A stretch of 64,000 bases of DNA, taken from contig DASZXS010000061.1 of the NCBI GenBank assembly GCA_035545735.1, positions 1-64,000 of the forward strand, in the 5' to 3' direction. The DNA comes from JAJYKC01 sp035545735. Its GTDB lineage: Bacteria; Acidobacteriota; Terriglobia; Bryobacterales; Bryobacteraceae. The notes under the pieces were generated by a model that made no database searches, was not told the origin of the DNA, and saw only the letters and a list, made by a program, of their open reading frames with translations. Below, piece after piece: positions 16,833 to 23,892 of the stretch (its first letter is position 1; every line of letters begins with the position of its first letter). The position numbers were made by a program, and so were the translations under genes.

Positions 16833-17951
16833 ATGCCTGACACGACCTTCCTCATCCGCCGCGCTGCACTCGCGCTATTGACCGCCGCCGGTCTGTTTTC
16901 AGCGGTGGTCGCGCAGCCCGCGCTTCGCTGGATCCCGCTGCCGGACGCCCGCCTCGAAGTGGACGGGCTGCCCTGGTACTCCGAAAACGGGGGCGATTTG
17001 TCGCGGCTTCCCGTGAAGCTGAAAGACAGTTTCCGGAAACCTGTATGGGACCTTGCGCAGTCGCCGAGCGGTGCACGAATCCGGTTCCGCACCAACTCTT
17101 CGACGCTCGCGATCCGCTTGGAGTATCCCCAACCTCCCGCGATGAAAAACATGCATGCCTTCGGCCAGACGGGAGTGGATCTCTACATCGAAGGAGTGTA
17201 CCGGGGCACCGCGATCGCGGGGCCGGATTCGAAGCCGGGCCTCGCGCAGGAACACATCTATTTCAAGGCGCAGCCGCGGACTTCTCGGGAGCTGACCCTT
17301 TATCTGCCGCTCTATATGCCTGTGAAAGTTCTCGGAATCGGCGTCGACGCGGACGCAACCATCGAAACCGCTAACCCGTTCGCGCTTCCTAAACCGATCG
17401 TCTTCTACGGGACCTCCATCACGCAAGGCGGGTGCGCCAGCCGTTCCGGCATGAGCTATCAGGCGATTCTCTGCCGCCGGCTGAACACGGATTTTGTCAA
17501 TCTCGGGTTCTCCGGCAACGGCAAGGGCGAACCGGAAATGGCGCAAGCGGTCGCGGGGCTGGATGCGTCCTGTTTTGTGCTGGACTTCGCCCAGAATAAC
17601 GAGACCGTCGAATCGCTCAAAAACGTCTACGCGCCGTTCGTCGAAGCGATTCGGGCAAAGCATCCGGATACGCCCATTGTGGTCGTCACGCCTATTTATT
17701 CCGCGCGTGAAGCCTGGGGCCGTGACGCGCGTCTGGACGGGATGCGAGAGCTGATCCGGGATGTAGCGGCCCGCCGGATTGCCGCGGGGGACCGGAATAT
17801 TCAAATCGTGGAAGGCGCCGACTTACTCGGACCCTCCCAGGGCGACGGCTTAGTGGATGGCACCCACCCCAACGATCTCGGCTTCGAGTGGATGGCCGAC
17901 GGGCTTGCCCGGCGACTCTCGAAAATGCTCAGCCTGAAACTGGAGCGCTAA
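16833..17951 (+). CDS. SGNH-hydrolase esterase (GxDLY + Lipase_GDSL_3)
   Basis: A 372-residue secreted esterase. A signal peptide (AALALLTAAGLFSAVVAQ) is followed by the jelly-roll SGNH N-terminal domain with its name-giving GxDLY motif (TGVDLYIEG, near residue 112), and then the SGNH catalytic domain: block I IVFYGTSITQGG with the nucleophile Ser, block II NLGFSGNG, block III AQNNE, and block V DGTHPNDLG with the Asp-His pair. The ATG at 16833 is preferred over one at 16788 because it precedes the leader directly; the upstream one would overlap the glycosidase. It starts 16 nt after that gene. It probably removes acetyl groups from a sugar. Confidence 0.88.
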   Translation: MPDTTFLIRRAALALLTAAGLFSAVVAQPALRWIPLPDARLEVDGLPWYSENGGDLSRLPVKLKDSFRKPVWDLAQSPSGARIRFRTNSSTLAIRLEYPQPPAMKNMHAFGQTGVDLYIEGVYRGTAIAGPDSKPGLAQEHIYFKAQPRTSRELTLYLPLYMPVKVLGIGVDADATIETANPFALPKPIVFYGTSITQGGCASRSGMSYQAILCRRLNTDFVNLGFSGNGKGEPEMAQAVAGLDASCFVLDFAQNNETVESLKNVYAPFVEAIRAKHPDTPIVVVTPIYSAREAWGRDARLDGMRELIRDVAARRIAAGDRNIQIVEGADLLGPSQGDGLVDGTHPNDLGFEWMADGLARRLSKMLSLKLER

Positions 17952-17964
17952 AAGCCGTTTACGC

Positions 17965-18783
17965 TCAATGCACCGGCGCCCAGGTGGGATCGAGCGCCAG
18001 AAAAGCGTAGGCGTACCGGCGTCCCAACTCGCGCTGCGACGGCGAATCAAAATGAACGGAATCGCCTTTGTCCCTTAACCCGGCGGAGGACGCGAACGCG
18101 CAATGGGCAACATTGAACGGAAGCAGCGCCAACTGTTCGTTCACCACGCGGGCAAACCTCGAGCGCCCACCCGGCCGGTGGTACAGGCTCTCACAGAGTT
18201 CGCCCACGACAACGGGCAGTTCCGGAGCGCCCAGGTCGGCTCGCAAGTCGCGAATGAAGGCGCTCCACCGCTCGATATAAGATGACGCATCCTTTGCGGT
18301 GAGCGCGTCACCCTCTCCCTGGTGCCACAAAATGCCGCGCAGCGTGCCGGACTTGAGCGCTTCCCGCGTTCGCCGCACGGCATCCGCATAGAGCGCGCCG
18401 CCCCGTTTCCATTGGTCCAGATTGGTCGCGCCCACGGCTGCGGGAATCAGCCCGATTTCATACGACGGATGCTCGTAAAGCAGAACTCTCGCAAAGCTCC
18501 GGCCCAGCCCGACCCCGTCAATCTTCGGATTCTCAAAATGAAGCGGATCGACCGCTGGAACCCACTTCATTTCCCTGTTTAAGGAAAAGACCCCGGGAAC
18601 CGGCACGCGATCTTGCGCCTCGATCACGCCTCTCCCCGCCATGTTCGATTGCCCGGCCAGGAGAAAAATCTGCAAATCACGGTGTGGCGCTTCGAGTTTC
18701 AGTGCCGGCCACGGAGTCAGCCAGACAAACCCCGCCGCGATCATTGAGCACAAGCCAGGGAGTACAAGGTTCGACGCCGCCAT
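17965..18783 (-). CDS. SASA-domain sialate O-acetylesterase-like protein
   Basis: A 272-residue carbohydrate O-acetylesterase of the SASA (PF03629, formerly DUF303) family. An N-terminal hydrophobic leader/anchor (NLVLPGLCSMIAAGFVWL) is followed by the catalytic block FLLAGQSNMAGRG (nucleophile Ser), the glycine/asparagine region GLIPAAVGATNLDQW, and the GILWHQGEGD block with the conserved HQGE. It is encoded convergently with the SGNH esterase, only 13 nt between stops, so it is not in the same operon but fits the same substrate theme. Activity on sialic acid is only a family label; acetylated hemicellulose is just as likely. Confidence 0.87.
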   Translation of the reverse strand: MAASNLVLPGLCSMIAAGFVWLTPWPALKLEAPHRDLQIFLLAGQSNMAGRGVIEAQDRVPVPGVFSLNREMKWVPAVDPLHFENPKIDGVGLGRSFARVLLYEHPSYEIGLIPAAVGATNLDQWKRGGALYADAVRRTREALKSGTLRGILWHQGEGDALTAKDASSYIERWSAFIRDLRADLGAPELPVVVGELCESLYHRPGGRSRFARVVNEQLALLPFNVAHCAFASSAGLRDKGDSVHFDSPSQRELGRRYAYAFLALDPTWAPVH

Positions 18784-18800
18784 GCTCTGTAAAATAGCAA

Positions 18801-19625
18801 CTACTGCTTTGGCGGCGCGGGATCCTCTGTGTCCGTTCCAAACCGGATCACCGACCCGGTCTCAAATTTGCGGTAGTTCTCGAAAGCAATTTCATTGCGG
18901 ATCCGCTTGTTGTCGAGCAGGAGGGAAACGGTCGCCCCGACCGGCAGGATGAATTTCTTGTCGCCAATTTGGGTCTCTTCGTAGTCGATTGTCGTCGAGA
19001 TCTCCCGCGTGCTGAGCACCGCCGGAATATCCGATGCCACATCGCTGATGCGCCACACGGCACCGCTCTCCGGATCTCCGTAAACCGCGCCCGAGTATGG
19101 AATCACCGCCTTCGCCAGGTCGCTCAGCCGCAGGGTCAACGTCGAATGCTGCTTATCGACGGAAAAATCAAACACGGCCAGGCGCTTCCCTCGCAGCGTT
19201 TCCCACCCCCGCCAGGTAAAGACCGCGTGGCTTTCCGGACCCAGGACCGTGTTGAGCAGAATGCCGAATTCTCCCTCCGTCACCAACGGCGTCCTCCACG
19301 CTCTGCTGCCGGGCCGGATTGGCTTGCCGTTCACCAGGTCCAGTTTCCGGTCTTCGCTGCCGTCGCTATAGCTCAGCTTGGAAGTAAGAGTGTCTCCGGC
19401 TCGCCATTTCTTCGACCGCTTCCCTGCCTCGTACTGCCGCGTCACCTGTTCGCACAAAAAGTTCGGAAGGTTGGAGACGTAGCCAGCCGCAAACGCCTTC
19501 ATGCGATCGAGCATCTGTTGCTGCTCCGGCGGCGGCGGCGCTTGCGAGTTAGCCGCCTGCACGAGGATGACGGTAGCTATCATCCAAACACCGAGACTGC
19601 GGCCGGACCGGCAAAGGCGACGCAT
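18801..19625 (-). CDS. Secreted protein of unknown function (Acidobacteria-type)
   Basis: A 274-residue protein with a signal peptide (SLGVWMIATVILVQAANSQA) and no recognisable catalytic motif. Start at 19625 chosen because GAAGG lies just upstream and it gives the leader; an upstream in-frame ATG at 19775 would run into the region of the divergent promoter. The mature part has a helical N-terminus (QQQMLDRMKAFAAGYVSNLPNFLCEQVTRQYE) and a beta-rich remainder (KLSYSDGSEDRKLDLVNGKP; FTWRGWETLRGKRLAVFDFSV). I recall proteins with the NLPNFxCxQxTxRY pattern as abundant paralogues in Acidobacteria, without assigned function. A periplasmic or outer-membrane lipid-binding role is possible but unsupported. 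Confidence 0.75.
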   Translation of the reverse strand: MRRLCRSGRSLGVWMIATVILVQAANSQAPPPPEQQQMLDRMKAFAAGYVSNLPNFLCEQVTRQYEAGKRSKKWRAGDTLTSKLSYSDGSEDRKLDLVNGKPIRPGSRAWRTPLVTEGEFGILLNTVLGPESHAVFTWRGWETLRGKRLAVFDFSVDKQHSTLTLRLSDLAKAVIPYSGAVYGDPESGAVWRISDVASDIPAVLSTREISTTIDYEETQIGDKKFILPVGATVSLLLDNKRIRNEIAFENYRKFETGSVIRFGTDTEDPAPPKQ

Positions 19626-19784
19626 CGCTACCTTCAATTTTATGGAATTCCGCGGCGGGAACGACGGCAAGGCGCGGATTCGTCCGAGGAGATGAGCAAA
19701 TCCGAGCCTCACGATTAAGCAACCAGCCGTCGTATCAGACCTCAACGTGAGAGGATGCACGCTGAGCGATGTCAAAAAATCGGT

Positions 19785-19818
19785 GGACCGGGCTCTCAGC
19801 CTGAACGCCGCCCGGTCC
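19785..19818. promoter_or_regulatory. 9-bp-arm dyad, candidate enhancer for the NtrC-type regulator
   Basis: GGACCGGGC (19785-19793) and GCCCGGTCC (19810-19818) are perfect inverted repeats separated by 16 bp. The dyad centre lies about 40 bp upstream of the -24 element of the sigma-54 promoter. There is no T-run after it, so it is not an intrinsic terminator. Its size and place suit a binding site for a dimeric enhancer-binding protein, possibly the one encoded at 21110-22507. Confidence 0.5.
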
Positions 19819-19840
19819 CAGCACAGTCTTTCTTTAAGCT

Positions 19841-19858
19841 CTGGTATTTGGCTTGCAA
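19841..19858 (+). promoter_or_regulatory. Sigma-54 (-24/-12) promoter of the two-component operon
   Basis: The stretch CTGGTATTTGGCTTGCAA has GG and GC separated by exactly 10 bp and matches TGGYAYR-N4-TTGCA at nearly all informative positions. It points toward the histidine kinase and NtrC-type regulator operon and lies in non-coding sequence. Confidence 0.7.
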
Positions 19859-20000
19859 TCTGTGTTCCGTCCCTTGCCTGTTGGGAGATGACCTGAAAAA
19901 ACTAAGGAATCACGCAGAAAGCCGTCCGTTATCGCCTGAGCATCCTCCTGCGGTAGCCTCAAATAGGACATTGTTGCCTGTTTTAGGCCACCCCAGCCCA

Positions 20001-21113
20001 ATGCTGCCGCGTCTCAACCTGGAAAATGGACTATGGCCGGGCGCGACCCTTTCGACCCGGCTCTCTATCTTCGCGGCTCTGCTGCTAATCGGCATCGTGC
20101 ACGCCTGGGTGCCGTCGGCAGGCTCACACTGGCTTTTCGTGATCCAGCGATCCTATTACCTCCCCATCGTCTTTGCCGGCCTGACCGGCGGTTGGAGGTG
20201 GGGGCTGGCCGCTGCGCTGGCAAGCAGCGCTCTTTTTGCCAATGGAAAACCTCCGATCTGGACCGTTCCCCCTGCCAACGTTCTGGATCAATGCCTGGAA
20301 ATGACCGTGTTCTGTCTGGTCGGGCTGGTTTCCGGCGTTCTGACCGATCGCGAGCGGCGGCAGAAAATAGCCCTTCATGACGCCACGCTCCAGTTGCAGG
20401 CGGTCTATCTGGAGCTTCAGGAAAACTTCGAGCGCATGAAGCGCGCGGAAAAACTGTCCGCCTTGGGGCAGCTTTCGGCCGGTCTGGCTCATGAGATCCG
20501 AAATCCACTGGCCAGCATCGACGGGGCCGCCCGCGTGGTACAGCGCGAAACTCAATCCGAGGAGCGCCGCCGGGAGTTCCTGGACATCATCCAAAAGGAA
20601 TGCCGGCGGCTGAACGGGCTGCTTACGAACTTCCTGAATTTCGCCCGCCCGCGCCAGCTGTCGCTCGAAATGGTGAACGTGGAAGCGCTCGTGGATTCGG
20701 TTCTGGTGCTGGCTCGCCATGCCGGCACGCAGCACCAGCTCGTCATGGAATCCCATGTTCCACCAGGACTTTCGGATCTTGAGTGCGATCCCCAGCAGAT
20801 CAAACAAGTGCTCCTCAACCTGGTGATGAACGCCTTACAGGCCATGCCCGGTGGTGGGGCGGTGCGGGTGGAAGTTCAGGCGGACGACTCGCAGATGTTA
20901 ATTGACGTACACGATCAGGGACCCGGCATCGACCCACACGACATCGAGCGGATCTTCGATCCATTTTTCACAACCAAGGAAGGCGGATCCGGACTTGGCC
21001 TTTCGGTTGCCCATCAAATCTTGACTCAACATGGAGGGGCCCTGACGGTGGCCCGCAATTCGAAAGAAGGAGCCAGTCTCCGCATCACCCTCCCTCTACG
21101 GCAGACAAAATGA
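20001..21113 (+). CDS. Membrane sensor histidine kinase of NtrB/AtoS type
   Basis: A 370-residue sensor kinase. The ATG at 20001 starts the protein just before the membrane part; longer in-frame versions would read through the promoter region. The N-terminal 120 residues hold about four hydrophobic segments (STRLSIFAALLLIGIVHAW; YYLPIVFAGLTGGWRWGLAAALAS; CLEMTVFCLVGLVSGVL), resembling the KdpD-type membrane bundle. A coiled-coil linker leads into HisKA with the phospho-acceptor His in LAHEIRNPLAS, and a HATPase domain with N-box NLVMNALQAM, DQGPGID and GGSGLGLSVAHQI. The stop overlaps the regulator start by 4 nt (ATGA). The signal is unknown. Confidence 0.93.
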   Translation: MLPRLNLENGLWPGATLSTRLSIFAALLLIGIVHAWVPSAGSHWLFVIQRSYYLPIVFAGLTGGWRWGLAAALASSALFANGKPPIWTVPPANVLDQCLEMTVFCLVGLVSGVLTDRERRQKIALHDATLQLQAVYLELQENFERMKRAEKLSALGQLSAGLAHEIRNPLASIDGAARVVQRETQSEERRREFLDIIQKECRRLNGLLTNFLNFARPRQLSLEMVNVEALVDSVLVLARHAGTQHQLVMESHVPPGLSDLECDPQQIKQVLLNLVMNALQAMPGGGAVRVEVQADDSQMLIDVHDQGPGIDPHDIERIFDPFFTTKEGGSGLGLSVAHQILTQHGGALTVARNSKEGASLRITLPLRQTK

Positions 21114-22507
21114 AAAAGAAACGTCTACTACTGGTCGATGATGACCAAAGTTTGCGGCGCGTGCTGCAGGTCCAATTGGAGCAGGACGGCTATGCGGTAA
21201 CCTCCGCGGCCTCCGCCGTGGAGACGCTTAGCCTCCTGGCTGTGCGTCCCTATGATCTGGTGATCGCCGATCTGAAAATGCCGGGGATGTCCGGCCTGGA
21301 ACTCCTGAAGACGATTCGCTCCAAACATCCTGAGACCATCGTTGTCATCCTGACCGCGTTCGGGACCGTGGAGACAGCGGTCGAGGCGATGAAGGCCGGA
21401 GCCTACCATTACCTGACGAAACCGGTTCATCCGGAAGAACTTGCCCTCACGCTCGATCGTGCCCTCGAACACCTCCAACTCATGGAGGAAGTACGCAGCC
21501 TGCGCGCCAGCCTGAACCAGAAATACGGCTTCGAGAACATCCTGGGCCGCTCCGACGCGCTGATGGAAGTGCTCGACACCGCCGCCCGTGCGGCTCGCAC
21601 GAATTCGACCCTGCTCATACGCGGCGAAACCGGCACCGGAAAGGAGCTGCTGGCGCGCGCCATCCACTTTAACAGCTCCCGGAAAGACTATCCCCTGATC
21701 ACCATCAATTGCGGGGCGATTCCCAAGGACCTGATTGAGTCGGAGCTGTTCGGGCACGTCAAGGGATCCTTCACCGGCGCGATTTCGAACAAACGCGGCA
21801 AGGTCGAAATGGCCGACGGCGGCACTCTTTTTCTGGACGAAGTGGGCGAGCTTTCGCCCGATGTACAGGTGAAGCTGCTGCGCCTCATTCAGGAAGGTGA
21901 GATCGAGAAAGTCGGCTCCGAGGAGCGAGCCAAGCTTGACCTTCGGATTATCGCGGCCACCCACCGCGACCTTCAGGCCATGGTGGAGGACGGAACGTTC
22001 CGTCAGGATCTCTACTACCGCCTGGCCGTCATCCCCCTGATGCTGCCGCCGCTGCGCGAGCGCTCCGACGACATCCCCGATCTGGTCCAGTTCTTCTTCA
22101 ACCAGAGCAAACAGAAGAACGGCAGACCCGAGCTGTCACTATCCGACGCCGTAATGCCTTATTTCAGCCAGTACCGATGGCCTGGAAATGTGCGTGAGCT
22201 GGAGAACCTGATCGAGCGCATCGTGGTGCTCGCCCGCGGGAATGACGTCACCGTGCAAGACCTCCCGGAGGTCCTGCGCCGGGAGCGTTCCCAGATCGAC
22301 GCCCTCGAAATCGGCCTGCCTCCACAAGGAATTAGCCTGGAAGCCATTGAAAAAGAGCTGATCCTGAAGGCGCTCCATAAGTGCGCTTGGAACCAGACGC
22401 ATGCCGCCCGCTACCTCGATATCAGCCGCAAAACGTTGATCTATCGCATGGAGAAACACGGCATCGAAAAGCCCGCCGAGCGCTATGTGCCTCAATTCAG
22501 CCAGTAG
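21110..22507 (+). CDS. NtrC-family sigma-54-dependent response regulator
   Basis: A 465-residue enhancer-binding protein. Receiver domain residues 1-120 with acidic pocket DDD (10-12), phospho-acceptor D54 and Lys in YLTKPVHPEE. The AAA+ domain (about 145-380) has Walker A GETGTGKE, the sigma-54 contact loop as GSFTGA (Ser in place of the usual Ala at the second position), Walker B GGTLFLDEVGEL, and the R-finger region LYYRLAVIPLMLPPLRER. A Fis-type helix-turn-helix ends the protein (NQTHAARYLDISRKTLIYRM). It pairs with the kinase at 20001 and the operon itself has a sigma-54 promoter, so autoregulation is likely. Other targets are not evident in the window. Confidence 0.95.
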   Translation: MKKKRLLLVDDDQSLRRVLQVQLEQDGYAVTSAASAVETLSLLAVRPYDLVIADLKMPGMSGLELLKTIRSKHPETIVVILTAFGTVETAVEAMKAGAYHYLTKPVHPEELALTLDRALEHLQLMEEVRSLRASLNQKYGFENILGRSDALMEVLDTAARAARTNSTLLIRGETGTGKELLARAIHFNSSRKDYPLITINCGAIPKDLIESELFGHVKGSFTGAISNKRGKVEMADGGTLFLDEVGELSPDVQVKLLRLIQEGEIEKVGSEERAKLDLRIIAATHRDLQAMVEDGTFRQDLYYRLAVIPLMLPPLRERSDDIPDLVQFFFNQSKQKNGRPELSLSDAVMPYFSQYRWPGNVRELENLIERIVVLARGNDVTVQDLPEVLRRERSQIDALEIGLPPQGISLEAIEKELILKALHKCAWNQTHAARYLDISRKTLIYRMEKHGIEKPAERYVPQFSQ

Positions 22508-22776
22508 CCTGGGAGCATGTGGCGGAGCTAGGGCACAACGGCCGCCCGGCGGGGTAAGCCGGAGTCTCGTAGATCGGCCGTAAACTATTGTTTCTAGGCA
22601 GGTAGTGAGATTGAGGCGATCTCCTACGCAGGATGGCTAGTAACTTGCTTTCATATATTCCAATAGCGGATCTCGCCCCGGGCATCGAGAGCGGGATAGC
22701 GCGAGGGGGCAGGCAACCATTGCAGAAGGGACCCGGCCTGCCCCACTTAAATCCCGCCGGTAAACTTCCGTCGAAA
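22508..22776. other. Intergenic region without recognised features
   Basis: About 270 bp between the convergent NtrC-type regulator and the DUF423 gene. I see no convincing terminator, RNA or small gene. Short open frames here have no initiation signal or recognisable product. Confidence 0.5.
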
Positions 22777-23154
22777 CTATCGCGCCCGAATCAACTCCAC
22801 CGCGAGCAAAATCCAGCCGGCCAGAAATGCAACGCCGCCAAGCGGAGTCACCGCGCCCAGTATGCGCACGCCGCTTAACGCGAGCACGTACAGGCTGCCC
22901 GAAAAGAGAATGATTCCCGCGGCCATCAGGATCGCCACCCGGTTGCCACTCGCCGCCTGGATCGCGCCCGAGCGCGCCAGCAGAAACACAACCAGCAGGC
23001 CTAGCGCATGGATGAAATGGTAAAAGACGGCCTTCTCCCAAATGCCGAGGGAATAGGCATCCAGGCGGGAGCGGAGCGCGTGGGCGCCGAAGGCTCCGAA
23101 TCCAACCGCCAGCGCCATCAACAACGCGCCTGCCGCAGCGAAAACCGGGCTCAT
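22777..23154 (-). CDS. DUF423 family small membrane protein
   Basis: A 125-residue integral membrane protein of the DUF423 (YgdD/TMEM256) family. It has four hydrophobic helices and the family motifs GAFGAHALR near residue 22 and FYHFIHALGLL near residue 45, then GSLYVLALSG and TPLGGVAFLAGWILLA. Function is unknown across the family. Its start overlaps the end of the upstream SDR gene by 4 nt (ATGA), placing it at the end of a topA-SDR-DUF423 run. Confidence 0.95.
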   Translation of the reverse strand: MSPVFAAAGALLMALAVGFGAFGAHALRSRLDAYSLGIWEKAVFYHFIHALGLLVVFLLARSGAIQAASGNRVAILMAAGIILFSGSLYVLALSGVRILGAVTPLGGVAFLAGWILLAVELIRAR

Positions 23155-23879
23155 ATCACGGAGGGCACAATCTGCATTTCCGGGATCACCGCGCGGGCCG
23201 GAAGGCTCGCCGCGAATACCACGGCCTCGGCGACATCCTCGGGCCGAAGGGCCTTGGCTCGTACTTCCGGCGCCGGCACCACGGGGCGCTTATCGAGGAT
23301 CTCCGTATCCACCAGGCCGGGACAGATCAGGCAGGTGCGAATGCCGTGTTCCTTTTCTTCGGTGCGAATAGCGCCAGCCAGTCCATGCAAGCCGCGTTTG
23401 GACGCTTGATAGGCCGCGCCCGAGACATCCGGCGCCAGCGCGGAAATGGAGGAGATGAAAATGATCAGCCCTCCTCCTGCCTTTCGCATGGCGGGCAGCA
23501 CAGCGTCGCTGATGTAGTATGCGCCATTGAGGTTCGCGGCAATCATCCCATCCCAATTTCCGGGAGTCAGCCTTGCCATCGAACGATCCGGATTGTTCGT
23601 CCCGGCCGAATACACAACAATGTCAATTCCGCCGAGTTTCTCGAGCGCCTGCCGCGCGAGCCTTTGCATGTCGGCCGCTTTCGACGCATCCGCTCCCACA
23701 ACGCTAAGGGGAGCGCCCTCTTTCTCCATTTGTCCCTCGAGCGCGCGGAGCGCATTCTCGCGCCTTGCCGACGCGATCACCCGCGCGCCCGCGCGCGCCA
23801 GCAGCACCGCGGATTCGCGTCCAATTCCGCTGGACGCGCCAATCACCAGAGCGGATTTGCCCTTTAAAGACTCAGCCAT
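23151..23879 (-). CDS. Short-chain dehydrogenase/reductase
   Basis: A 242-residue classical SDR oxidoreductase with the NAD(P)-binding motif GASSGIGRES at residues 14-23, the NxxG-type segment VYSAGTNN, the catalytic Ser in FISSISALAP, and the YxxxK active site as YQASKRG. An arginine following the first glycine-rich strand (SARREN) suggests NADP preference. Length is typical. It lies 13 nt downstream of topA and overlaps the DUF423 gene by 4 nt, suggesting co-transcription without giving a substrate. Relatives are often labelled 3-oxoacyl-ACP reductase-like, but this is not a clear FabG. Confidence 0.93.
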   Translation of the reverse strand: MAESLKGKSALVIGASSGIGRESAVLLARAGARVIASARRENALRALEGQMEKEGAPLSVVGADASKAADMQRLARQALEKLGGIDIVVYSAGTNNPDRSMARLTPGNWDGMIAANLNGAYYISDAVLPAMRKAGGGLIIFISSISALAPDVSGAAYQASKRGLHGLAGAIRTEEKEHGIRTCLICPGLVDTEILDKRPVVPAPEVRAKALRPEDVAEAVVFAASLPARAVIPEMQIVPSVI

Positions 23880-23892
23880 TGCTTTTGGCGCC

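Larger units (their letters stand above)
19626..20000. other. 375-bp regulatory intergenic region
   Basis: The longest non-coding stretch in the window. It separates the divergent secreted protein (18801-19625, -) and histidine kinase (20001-21113, +). It contains a dyad at 19785-19818 and a sigma-54 promoter at 19841-19858 (listed separately), leaving a leader of about 130 nt before the kinase ATG in which I see no further element. Confidence 0.7.

Noticed and set aside
15494..17152. Long open frame (552 residues) on the minus strand
   Set aside because: Antisense to the GHL6-type glycosidase and SGNH esterase, both convincingly coding.
22637..23041. Open frame of 134 residues on the minus strand
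   Set aside because: Overlaps DUF423 out of frame and lacks recognisable product or start signal.
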